Assembly (NCBI RefSeq): GCF_910592395.1
Contig: NC_088313.1
Location: forward strand, 994,501-1,058,500
Length of the DNA stretch: 64,000 nt
Source of the DNA: Lineus longissimus
Taxonomy: Eukaryota > Nemertea > Pilidiophora > Heteronemertea > Lineidae
Direction: 5' to 3'
Shown here: in pieces, positions 54,863 through 64,000 of the stretch
How the letters are laid out: each line of letters opens with the position of its first letter
Position numbering within the stretch: position 1 is the first letter of the stretch
Translations under genes and position numbers: made by a program
Notes under the pieces: model-generated
Databases searched by the model: none
Told to the model about the DNA's origin: nothing
What the model saw: only the letters and a program-made list of their open reading frames with translations

Positions 54863-54912
54863 ATGATATCAGAGTCTTTCTAATAAATTTATTTGAAAGA
54901 CTCTGATGATAT
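54863..54912. mobile_element. 36-bp palindromic element with 7-bp target duplication
   Basis: The core 54870-54905 begins CAGAGTCTTTC and ends with its exact reverse complement, GAAAGACTCTG, joined by 14 A/T bases. It is bracketed by ATGATAT at 54863-54869 and again at 54906-54912. Confidence 0.8.
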
Positions 54913-56589
54913 CATCCTAGGTTTATCCGTAACCACACGTGACCTTGGAAACAACGATCCATTCTTGCGATCAACCTCTGATTAATTTCCCATCGCAAAT
55001 TTGTCACCTCAATATCGGCGCGGCCTTTCCAAGTTAGATATGATGGCGTTGTGACGAGTATTCAATGGCAGTCAACAACGTACACATTCATGATTAGGCA
55101 GGTTAAGCAACCCATATCAAGAGTACGAACTACGTAAATGTACTTTATTGACAACCTTTGCTTTAAATTTCGCCGATTCCGTGTACAACCCTATGTAGGT
55201 TTAGAAGATGATTCACAAGTGTTGCGTACCTGAATTAACGGTGACAGGTCTTGATGACGCAACAGACATCCCTCCTTCGTCTTCGTAGAGTTGCGGAACC
55301 TGCCTAATGGCGGCAACTCGGCTTTGATTGGACAATTACCAGTGGCAGTGTTCAATCAGTTGGGAGTCGTGCTCGGGCATGAGATTGAAACAATGAATAA
55401 ATTTACTCCAATTTTGTGCTCATCATTCACAGTGTTTAATCATATCGTATTAAATGAGGATAAGCATAACTGAGATAACAATGCATTATTCTGATGTCCG
55501 CGGTATGTGCACCTTTATGGATGTATCAACAGAATCCATCAATGATAAGCATATAAAGGAAGGATTTGAAAACCAAAAAGGCCAGCGAAGTTTTTTCCTC
55601 GGATAACATTTTACTGGCTAAGAGCAGTTATTTTAGTTCATCATTTCACTCCTAGGTGGCCAAACCTGCTTCCTTGAGTCCTATGTGGCAACTCTTGAAC
55701 TGAAATATTTCTGAAATATATCTGGTTGGGAGCTATCATTTTTGCGGGAACTTTTCTTTTATGTGAAGTAAGGACCTAGATTCTGCCGCGGCCTATAACC
55801 TTTAGGCTTTCCAACTTGGCCCTCAGGCTCGCATCACTTTAATCAATGGGTCTTCAACTTGACATCTTATCGCGCTCTTACAGTGCGAGAAAAAGCCATC
55901 GTTGAGAACTTTCTCATGGTGCCATTTGTCTTCGCGCGAAGTAATCCTTACTTTGCGTGATACTGAGAAAAATCTATTCCGCTACTCAGAATGTGAACAG
56001 GTCTTCTCCATTGGTTTATCGGTAAGCGAATGATATTTCCTTAACCTTTACCATCGGCTGCCCTATTTATCAGATAGATCTGTCCAAAGATACTTGGCTG
56101 ACCACTTCTCACTATAAACTGTTTATAATAATCCTTAGTTGCGCGGAGCGTGATCGGGAAAGCTTACATTCTTAAAAGGCGGATGGAGACTGTTGATGTT
56201 TTTATATCAATTTGATCATCCGGTTCCGTTAATATAATTATCCTGATTGCCACATCCAGCTAATCTGATCAAGTCAGGGTGACATCCTTGTTAGTATGAC
56301 TTAATCTGTGATAACAGATTATAATAATATTTGTATAGCGCACATTTCAGCTTCATGTGTCTCGTTCAAATGCGCTTTGGAAAAGTTTTACAATAAAAAT
56401 GCGCGGGGCTGTTATTATGTTGACGTTATAACCCAAACTCCTTACAGTGAATCTTTGCAGGAAAAAAGGAAGTACAATGTACTACTTGGGGCAATAGACT
56501 TGATCCTTGCCGACCCGTATCCATTTTAACACTCTGCAACTGCAGGGTACAAATGTCTTGTTCAAGGACACTGAGGCCGAATCCATGCC

Positions 56590-56665
56590 CCGACGTGGCG
56601 CAGAAATTAACAATACAAAACGCGGACACCGAAGGTCGCACGTCGGAGTTTGAATTCGGCTTTAA
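56590..56665 (+). repeat. Possible dispersed repeat, partner at about 49120-49200
   Basis: Similar order of CAATACAAA, a GCG-rich middle and GTCGGAGTTTGAATTCGGC (GTCGGAGATTGAATTTGGC in the partner). It might be tRNA-related, because GTGGCGCAGAAATTAAC precedes it. Confidence 0.4.
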
Positions 56666-56846
56666 TCAGTTGTTGTGACTTGTGTACAGCACATTCGTCA
56701 AATCGTCACCCGCGCATTGATATGGTCCTATAAACAAAGTTTCGAAATCTTTCTGAAGAATTAAGGCGCAGCCACACTCTAGGCCACACACAAGGACATT
56801 CAAGGACTGTTGAGATTTGTGCCACCGCGCTCAACCCAGAGTGCTC

Positions 56847-57836
56847 TTATTCTTTTTCGACTTGGCAGATATACCTCTTGATTTTCGATCGGACACCATC
56901 TCGGCTTGTAGCCAGGTCCCAGCTTCCCCTCGGAATGGCCCTGTTGTCCACCACTCCCTCACCGTAATCAAAATCCTGCTCGAAGTGGCGATGGAAATTC
57001 GTATAATCCACCGCGGTGTTGTCCGTCCACATCCACAGTCCATCAACACTTTCTCTGAACAACCCGAACCAGAATCTCGCCGGGGTCCGCTGAGTGACAA
57101 TTCGTGCCAGAAGGCCTGCTTCCTCGGCAGTAGTTACGCAAGCCAAGTTGGGCCTGTAGTAAGGTAGAGAGAGGCAAGATGCCTCTGCAGTTTTCCAGTC
57201 AAGTCCAGTTTCATGTTCAAAGGTCTTGTAACACCTGCTAGTACCAGCATCCCGCCATCCTTCGGGGCAGGTGGCACCGTCAACCTTGCTGGGAACTGAT
57301 TTTGTTTTTAGCGTTGTGTCATTGATCTTTCGTTTGCAGATAAATAATTTTAAGCCCATATCACAATTCAGCATTACTGTTTTGAGAGTAACGTTCTCCT
57401 TGCGATGAGACCACCTTTGAATGAACTGTGCGGCACATTTCTTGTTTCGATCACCGAGTCCTAGTTTCGAACCAAATCCTCGAACATCCGTTGTATTATC
57501 TGACCATTCCCAGCGGCTGTCATCTTCGAGTCTGTTCATTCCTATCCATACATAACCACCCGCTGAAAGTGCTTTGTCAAACCAACGGTGTCTGAGCCCA
57601 TAGATTTCCTCACCGGGATACCTTAATGATATCAGATGACCACCATGCGACATGCAACGCCTCTCGCAGTAATGCCAGTGGACCTTTTCTCTGAAAATGA
57701 AAGGTAAATATTCGTAACCGGGAACCTTATCAATTAGACGAAACGTGAATGCCGCATCCAAATTTGTAGGAAAACACAAGAAAATGCTAATCACTCCAGC
57801 AAGTGCAGCTATCGCCATTGTCTTTCGTACTGCCAT
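56847..57836 (-). CDS. Secreted protein with two C-type lectin-like domains, single exon
   Basis: The frame encodes 329 aa from the Met at 57836. An upstream in-frame Met at 57887 would add 17 residues and bury the signal peptide, so I prefer the inner start (MAVRKTMAIAALAGVISIFLCF, cleavage near residue 28). Domain 1 spans about residues 43-168: Cys57/61, WIGMNR (97-102), WEWSDN (109-114), Cys134, Cys158 and Cys167. Domain 2 spans about 189-326: CPEGW and RCY (long-form N-terminus), Cys221, WFGLFR (256-261), WMWTDN (268-273) and Cys324. Neither domain has an EPN/QPD loop or a proper WND, so Ca2+-dependent sugar binding is unlikely. Domain 2 also lacks the usual second-disulphide pair. Possible N-glycosylation sites are Asn114, Asn148 and Asn172. 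Secretion and a recognition or immune role are inferred from the family. An A/T-rich TATA-like ATTTAAATA lies near 57933-57941 on the minus strand. Confidence 0.9.
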   Translation of the reverse strand: MAVRKTMAIAALAGVISIFLCFPTNLDAAFTFRLIDKVPGYEYLPFIFREKVHWHYCERRCMSHGGHLISLRYPGEEIYGLRHRWFDKALSAGGYVWIGMNRLEDDSRWEWSDNTTDVRGFGSKLGLGDRNKKCAAQFIQRWSHRKENVTLKTVMLNCDMGLKLFICKRKINDTTLKTKSVPSKVDGATCPEGWRDAGTSRCYKTFEHETGLDWKTAEASCLSLPYYRPNLACVTTAEEAGLLARIVTQRTPARFWFGLFRESVDGLWMWTDNTAVDYTNFHRHFEQDFDYGEGVVDNRAIPRGSWDLATSRDGVRSKIKRYICQVEKE

Positions 57837-57887
57837 GTTCCAGACCGCGTCGAAAACTGATAATGCACACTTATCGATACTGATCAT

Positions 57888-60580
57888 AGAATATTCTAAC
57901 TAACCCTTATCATTCACGAAAATTTGGGTCAGTATTTAAATCAAACAGTTTAAGTTACACATCCAGTGTACAACCTGGGTCAAAACTTATACAAAATAGG
58001 CCAAAGTCAGCCTCGTTCTGGATTGACCTAGTTTGTGTACTATCTAGTGCATTCCAGTTTCAATGCACTATGATCTCAGATAGTGCTTTGATAGCTGGGG
58101 TCATTATTTGAAATGACTCTGACACAGCCCAAATCTTTTTTTACCTCAATAAACATGCTTAATATTGTTAGATACATACCACACTACAATCCTAATGCAA
58201 CATGTATTCCATTTAAGCACTTTTGAGAGCATAAAATGCATTTCATTGTGAGTACTGTCCAACACACACCCCACCCCCAACTTCTAATTGGGATAGAAAA
58301 AGTTTATATGTATAAAACAAGAGACCATTGATGGGAGACCTTTGATTGACATCTTGGCTGTGGAATTCAACCACTTTTCTCAATGAATATGCACACCCCT
58401 TGATGTATGAGGCTTATGAATGGCTGGAGTCCACCCAGCACAGCCCCCTCCCCCTCAACTAAACTGTCAATAACATTCTTGGTGGTCAACTTGTGTATGG
58501 TATCATGATACAGCCTGGTACAGGGACCTTTCTGCTTGATGAATTACACACATTTGGGTTAATTTGTTTATACACTTGTCTGCTATAATCTCTCAAACTC
58601 AGCAGGCTGCTTGTTTGCAAGGCGGCATATTCCTTTGATCTTGTAATAGGGATAGATTTTGTTTCTGATACTTCAAGTGCAGAAGGTCAATTCCATGGTG
58701 TTGACCATGTCTTACTGTAGTGAATGAGTACAATTTACACCCTTTCTGGTCATCAACGAAGTGGCTATCACATTTTTGATGTTGCTTGTCCAGCTCATTA
58801 TCAGCCGCTCATTAGCATATTGACCACAGTAACCATGATGAAACACGTGGTGGTGAAGATCAAGTGCTTCCTGCCTTGTCAATTTTGTTACATCTTTCCT
58901 GGTTCCAGTTCTTCTGAACAGGTTAAACTTATTTTGTTGTTCCTTTGGTGGATTATATTCTTACTTCTTTTGGATTATCAATGTTTCACCTTTGTAGGCC
59001 TATATTCATTCAGTGACCCTTACTTTGACTTATATTTTTCGACCAAAAAAGGAATATGGAATGAAATAATTGTTTGGATATTTGGATATTCTTGATTCAA
59101 TGGATTAGGGATGTTGAGAGGGTGATTTTATTTATTGTACTGCAATAGTGAATTCAATGCACATTTCAGATGGACAAACTCCACTTTCCATGCATGGCAC
59201 TATTATTGTTTACATTCCTAATATAGGTAAACTAGGACATATTATGCATGAATCTATGTCAGTGGGCGGCCAAGTTTATGCTAACCAGGTATACTAAACC
59301 GAGGCTATAATCTGCCAGCAACTGGGTCACTTTGGATATCAGTTACACTTTGGCTACCCAGAGCACTCACTGATCTGTAACCAGACACGGAAGTACTTAA
59401 TCAGAAAACCGAGACAAAAGTATTAAATCATTTTTTTCTGGACTAATTGATTATAAGCACTTGACAAGCATGATTTGAATATGAGAACAAAAGTCCTTTA
59501 TAATTAAGAGTCTAGGTTTTACCCCAACAGTGTGTGGTTAAGTGCTTTCCTCGAGCGTGCATCGTTAGAGAATAGTAATGTTACTTTTATTCCAATTACT
59601 GAATTATACTGGATAAAAACAAACACTCAATGAGGATGTGGACGACCAGATATTGGTTTTCTTGACCTCCACTCGAACAGTCTATAATTTCATCTTTTAC
59701 ATAAATCCGATATAAAGATTATTATATAAAATTTGGCTGTATGAAATTTGTATTATGGGATTTTTGGCATTTTAACGTCTTGAGATGACCCCCGAGTTGG
59801 CTATATGACAGATCAGGACTTTCTTCTCAAGCACTGTTGGGAAATGAGGGAATGGATATTGGTGTTGGTATCAAAGCTTCAAGTCTCTTCACTATTGCTG
59901 AGGCCTCAAAGCAATGCCATGAAATAAATCCATAATGAAGTTCTAACATCACATCACATAGAAACAGATTTAAACGAAAAACAAATGCTCGTTTTTGTAT
60001 GGATAAAGTGGACCTTAAACTTTTATTCACATTTTCTCGCATCATAGAGTCAATTGGAGTCAGCGCCTTGGGATTTTGGAAAATTCCTTGTTTCTAGATT
60101 CCGTAAAATCTATATTGCGAAGATGCAATTGTAGTGATCCCCAACCTGTATGAAGATGAACGCAGTCTTCTCCTGTCTGTTGTGTAAATAGTCAAAGCGA
60201 GTCAAATACAAATATTGCTGACTGAGATTTTAATTTCCAATTTCCTATCTCAGTAATGTTATTTCCGAATGTGTTTGTAACAGACAATGAGCACCAGAAA
60301 CCTGGTCCCGTTGTGTTCGTTATTACATGATTCTCATGTACACACAGCTGTAAGCAGCGGGCGCCTCCATTGTTTTTTTCCTTCATTCCAATACAAACGG
60401 GAATTGTTTGAAAACGAGTTTCTTTGCCCGCCGCCTATGTTGCGCTGTGTTTGTCATAATCTGAAAGTGGCCCAATATGGACATAAGGTTCTTTCATCAT
60501 TGATTGATCAATACTAAGCCTTGTGACTTATTTCCTGATTTGGTGGGATCCCCATATGCAATGTATGTTGTTTGCGGGCA
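57888..60580. other. Gene-free region upstream of the lectin gene
   Basis: About 2.7 kb of A/T-rich DNA. A 123-codon plus-strand frame at 58724-59095 is hydrophobic, unlike any family I know, and probably fortuitous. No element with clear ends was seen. Confidence 0.5.
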
Positions 60581-61180
60581 TTGTCACGGTGTACACACGT
60601 ACACTGCTATACCACGCCGGGGTCTATTGTCAATGTATACACACGTACACTGCTATACCACGCCGGGGTCTATTGTCAATGTATACACACGTACACTGCT
60701 ATACCACGCCGGGGTCTATTGTCAATGTATACACACGTACACTGCTATACCACGCCGGAGTCTATTGTCAATGTATACACACGTACACTGCTATACCACG
60801 CCGGGGTCTATTGTCAATGTATACACACGTACACTGCTATACCACGCCGGGGTCTATTGTCAATGTATACACACGTACACTGCTATACCACGCCGGGGTC
60901 TATTGTCAATGTATACACACGTACACTGCTATACCACGCCGGAGTCTATTGTCAATGTATACACACGTACACTGCTATACCACGCCGGGGTCTATTGTCA
61001 ATGTATACATACGTACACTGCTATACCACGCCGGGGTCTATTGTCAATGTATACACTCGTACACTGCTATACCACGCCGGGGTCTATTGTCAATGTATAC
61101 ACACGTACACTGCTATACCACGCCGGAGTCTATTGTCAATGTGTACACACGTATACTGCTACACCACGCCGGAGTATATT
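60581..61180. repeat. 46-bp minisatellite, about 13 copies
   Basis: The unit contains GTCTATTGTCAATGTATACA, CACGTACACTGCTATACCAC and GCCGGG. The period measured from 60622 to 60668 is 46 bp. Variation is limited mainly to GCCGGGG/GCCGGAG. All three plus-strand frames stay open for about 240-250 codons because the unit has no plus-strand stop in any phase. I do not call a gene. Confidence 0.95.
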
Positions 61181-61798
61181 GCTATTGTCTATTGTTCCAT
61201 CTCCACCTCCCATGGAAATTCTTCATCTATATCTAACAGTCTGTTAGCCAGATTTTTGGTTTCTTCTAACCCGTTCACCCTCGGACCTCGCTGGCAGCCT
61301 TGCGCAGGTGGCTTTCTTTCACCTGTTACTTGAAGCCGTCTGGTTGAAATCGGTCACCGCTCACCTAGCAGAGTGTGCCGCTGGTTGAAATCAGATGCAC
61401 ACCAAAATTGCCCGCCCATTATAGGCCAGGATTCATTATTCCTTCGACATATGAGGTATCAGCGATCGCCCATGGAATCGGTATCGCAGGGATATGCAAG
61501 GGTGTGTGATTGGTATCGTCGCCCAGGAGAAGCAGTTCCCAAGCTGACCGATCGATCGCAAGAATCTTATCTTAATCGTGTGTACTCCATGTAGGCTGTC
61601 CAACTTATCGAGCAGCCTGCCCTGGATGTGAAGAAGTTGAGGTGGCAAAAAAGGGATATTTGGAACTGAGGACTTGTTTTTTTCTTCAAAACGACTGAGT
61701 ACTTGTTTGTTACACCCGCCGCTTTTCTGCGGCAACAACACTGGCAACAGGATGTGTCTGCAGACCAGAATACGCCACATGCAGGAGAGGCGTTTGTG
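61181..61798. other. Non-coding stretch between two minisatellites
   Basis: Only short overlapping frames on both strands, and no recognisable domain, RNA or element ends. Confidence 0.45.
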
Positions 61799-62087
61799 GA
61801 GAGCTTCATTCTTGTCGTTTCTGCGTTTCTGTTTCGTTTCTGAGTTTCTTGTTTTGCAGCTACCGGGAGTGGCGTTGAGTGCTTCATTCTTTTCGTTTCT
61901 GCGTTTCTGTTTCGTTTCTGAGTTTCTTGTTTTGCAGCTATCGGGAGTGGCGTTGAGTGCTTCATTCTTTTCGTTTCTGCGTTTCTGTTTCGTTTCTGAG
62001 TTTCTTGTTTTGCACCTATCGGGAGTGGCGTTGAGTGCTACATTCTTTTCGTTTCTGTTTCGTATCCGTGTTTCTTATTTTGCAGCT
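61799..62087. repeat. 78-bp tandem repeat, about 3.7 copies
   Basis: GCTTCATTCTTTTCGTTTCT, GTTTCGTTTCTGAGTTTCTT and GGGAGTGGCGTTGAG recur at 78-bp spacing (61864, 61942), with a shortened last copy. The plus-strand 160-codon frame, with a 26-residue period, is a consequence of the repeat. Confidence 0.9.
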
Positions 62088-62837
62088 ACCCGTCATGACT
62101 ACCTTCAGTTTTCAAATTGTTCAATTAAAGGCCATGTTTTGCACCAGGTGTTGTAAGTCTGCGATCACCATAAGAGGTTCTCATAAGATGTCTCAAAACG
62201 CTCTGATTGCTTTTTCGAGGGAAAACTGAAGTGGTGTTGCCTTTACGGATGTGAAGTTGTATAAGATGTGACAAATACACTGGAGCACGATTTTGCAGAG
62301 TTTTTTATCGGAGGCCTGAGATTCAAGATATCAAGAAGAGTGTCGCACTGTCATGGAGGATAAGAGGACGTTTCCGAGACGGGCGTTAAAATCTTCATCT
62401 TTAAGTATTTTGATGCAAGAGCAACGCGCTGCGCGGAGGCGTGTTATCAAGTCCCGCGTTAATACATTCTCGCAACACTGGGAATCACCACTCCTCTAAG
62501 TTGTACGAAGAATCGAGGAAATTTTCAAAAGAATTTTCAATAAAGTATATTTTACTTACTAAAAGTGCATGTACTTTGTACTTCGTCGTTTAAAGCTCTT
62601 CATCAAGTTTGCGAAACCTGCCTTGACTGTGAAAGCTTCACCAGGAACAATAAAAATACGACGCGACATGGAAGTCATCACCAGTCAGCAATGGAAGCAA
62701 CCATCAGTCAGTAAATTGTCACAAAGAAACCTTACTTGTTTTATAGCAGTGATGAAGCTTGGGAGTTCTGCTTACTCAGTTGTGACTTTCATTCCCACTA
62801 ATTGAATTTAAATCAGTGAATCAAAGGTCACCGAGAA

Positions 62838-63290
62838 TACCCGGAATGAAGCAAAAAGGAATGAAATGAAATCGTCGAAAGGAAAATTGTCGTTTCCAAT
62901 TGGATCAAAATACCAATCTCCGAATGGAAGTTCGTCGTTGACAAAGATGCTGTTGTGGACCTGATTGATGACGATCGTACTTTCTAATAATGTTAAAACC
63001 AGTCAGAGTTCCGAATTTCCTTACTTGCCATTTTCTTCAAGTTTTCCTTTCTCATTTTCAAGTCCCATAAATATTCCGATATCCGAAGTGAAGTTCGTAT
63101 TTGACAAAGTTGCCGCTGCTCACCCTACGGACTGTACGAGTATCATATCGAAAAAAGTACATAATTGTTAGTTCCGAATTTTCTTACTTACAGTTTATAC
63201 ACTCTTCAGTTCGAGGGGTGCATTTCGTGGCTTCATATTACGTTGCGTTTCTAAGATTTCGTTTCGCTTCGTTGATTGTGTTCCGGAGTT
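62838..63290. mobile_element. Possible long member of the CCGGAA foldback family
   Basis: The left end ACCCGGAATGAAGCAAAAAG and right end TTTCGCTTCGTTGATTGTGT then TCCGG are roughly complementary. Inner GAGGGGTGCATTTCGTGG matches the family's right-side block. At 450 bp it is longer than the copy at 31307-31443. Confidence 0.45.
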
Positions 63291-63329
63291 AAACAGTTAC
63301 CCGAATCCATTAGTATTCTGTCAGTGTTC

Positions 63330-63377
63330 TTTTGATCAGAGTCTTTCAAAAAATTATTTGAAAGACTCTGTTTTGAT
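63330..63377. mobile_element. 34-bp palindromic element with 7-bp target duplication
   Basis: The core 63337-63370 begins CAGAGTCTTTC and ends GAAAGACTCTG, the same termini as the copy near 54.9 kb, joined by 12 A/T bases. It is bracketed by TTTTGAT at 63330-63336 and 63371-63377. Confidence 0.8.
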
Positions 63378-63594
63378 GTTGTGGAATGACGCACTGTCTT
63401 AGTTTTCAATACAAAAGTCGAACTGGCATGATTGGTTTGTGTCAAAGTTGAATCATTTGAAGAAATTTTCATTTGCAGACTATGATGGGAATAACAAATA
63501 ACAAATGTGTTTTTAAAACAAAGCTGGTAAAAAAATGCCTTAGTATTTATGAGAATGATCTTTTGCTAATTTTAGATGGGGAAGTGGGTATGTT

Positions 63595-63662
63595 GTGGCA
63601 CGATGGAAAAACGTCCAATCCGCGATCGGAAGGTCGTTAGTTCGAGGCCAGACCAGTGCCAC
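63595..63662 (+). mobile_element. tRNA-like SINE head, 68 nt
   Basis: The GTGGCAC/GTGCCAC ends form a 7-bp stem. TGGA…TCCA forms a D-like arm and TCCG…CGGA an anticodon-like stem. AGTTCGAGGCC lies at the T-loop position. It is related to 40217-40276. Confidence 0.6.
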
Positions 63663-64000
63663 TTTGTACTCTGAAACAGCCATTTGAAGACGCCATTTTG
63701 AAAGATTTGACATATCGCTACGCTCTTGTGACTAGGTTCATCGGCACGCGCAGGTATACAGGAGTTGTTTGGGAAAATATTGCAGTCCTGCTGACCATCC
63801 AACCTCAACAATAAGCCTCGTCCGCAGTCTGCAAGATTGCGATGTCATAAAGGAATGAAAAAAACGTTGTCCAGGTTCATGAGATTTGTATTTTATAATA
63901 AACCGGATGTCTTGAGACGGCCATTCAATGAGTGTCTGACAGTGTTTCCGGTAAAAAATGGTAAACTCGTCAAGCTGATAGCTTTTCCAGAACTGATATT

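Larger units (their letters stand above)
33900..56846. other. 23-kb gene-poor interval
   Basis: I find no exon I can assign to a protein. Open frames up to 176 codons (34348-34878 minus, 54183-54662 plus, 42223-42579 minus) match no family I recognise and lack convincing splice context. The interval holds eight or more element A segments, tRNA-like SINE heads, a 36-bp minisatellite, an inverted-repeat composite at 53.6-53.9 kb and many A/T-rich stretches. Distal regulatory DNA of vax may be included. Confidence 0.55.
62088..64000. other. Gene-free right end of the window
   Basis: No coding exon is supportable. It contains a possible long member of the CCGGAA foldback family (62838-63290), the second 7-bp-flanked palindrome (63330-63377) and a tRNA-like SINE head (63595-63662). 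Confidence 0.5.

Noticed and set aside
58724-59095. Small membrane protein gene
   Set aside because: The hydrophobic 123-codon frame follows from T-rich DNA. There is no signal for transcription or homology that I can see.
60504-61333. Three overlapping plus-strand frames of 237-253 codons
   Set aside because: All three are the same 46-bp repeat read in different phases, with no unique domain.
61674-62156. 160-codon plus-strand frame rich in Phe/Leu
   Set aside because: It is a direct product of the 78-bp tandem repeat and resembles no protein.

Overview
This window is animal nuclear DNA. Protein-coding exons are separated by GT-AG introns, the sequence is A/T-rich, gene density is low, and it is packed with minisatellites and miniature inverted-repeat elements. 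The gene set (a CLAMP-domain ciliary protein, DCAF10, a Vax-class homeobox gene and a two-domain C-type lectin) fits a bilaterian. The repeat style resembles marine invertebrates such as spiralians, hemichordates or cephalochordates. I cannot name the species.

Layout. 1-1.86 kb: upstream DNA with one possible 21-nt microexon. 1.9-6.13 kb, plus strand: an eight-exon gene reconstructed here as 324 aa, probably a CABCOCO1/C1a-32-like axonemal protein, with transposable-element remnants and an 85-bp minisatellite in its introns. 6.1-8.2 kb: the tail-to-tail interval. 8.18-11.85 kb, minus strand: DCAF10 (WDR32), six exons, 600 aa, with a 37-bp minisatellite that multiplies its exon-2 splice donor. 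12.1-14.8 kb: a 69-bp minisatellite with two arms in opposite orientation, just upstream of DCAF10. 14.8-23.6 kb: gene-free DNA upstream of the homeobox gene. 23.65-33.57 kb, plus strand: a Vax homologue, three exons, 216 aa. 33.9-56.8 kb: about 23 kb with no gene I can support, holding dispersed elements, tRNA-like SINE heads and a 36-bp minisatellite. 56.85-57.84 kb, minus strand: a single-exon secreted protein with two C-type lectin-like domains. 58-64 kb: gene-free, with 46-bp and 78-bp minisatellites and further elements.

The genes show no common pathway and are ordinary chromosomal neighbours. The strongest unexplained signals are in non-coding DNA. (1) Two 34/36-bp perfect-ended palindromes each lie between identical 7-bp direct repeats, as if they were transposons reduced to two abutting terminal repeats. 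(2) The minisatellite in DCAF10 intron 2 repeats the real 5' splice site six more times. (3) A roughly 220-bp terminal-inverted-repeat family (element A) has about eighteen insertions between 17.8 and 54.1 kb, six of them in Vax introns, and I saw none elsewhere in the window.

All reconstructions were done by eye. Splice joins were checked for GT-AG and reading phase. Copy numbers and element boundaries are approximate.
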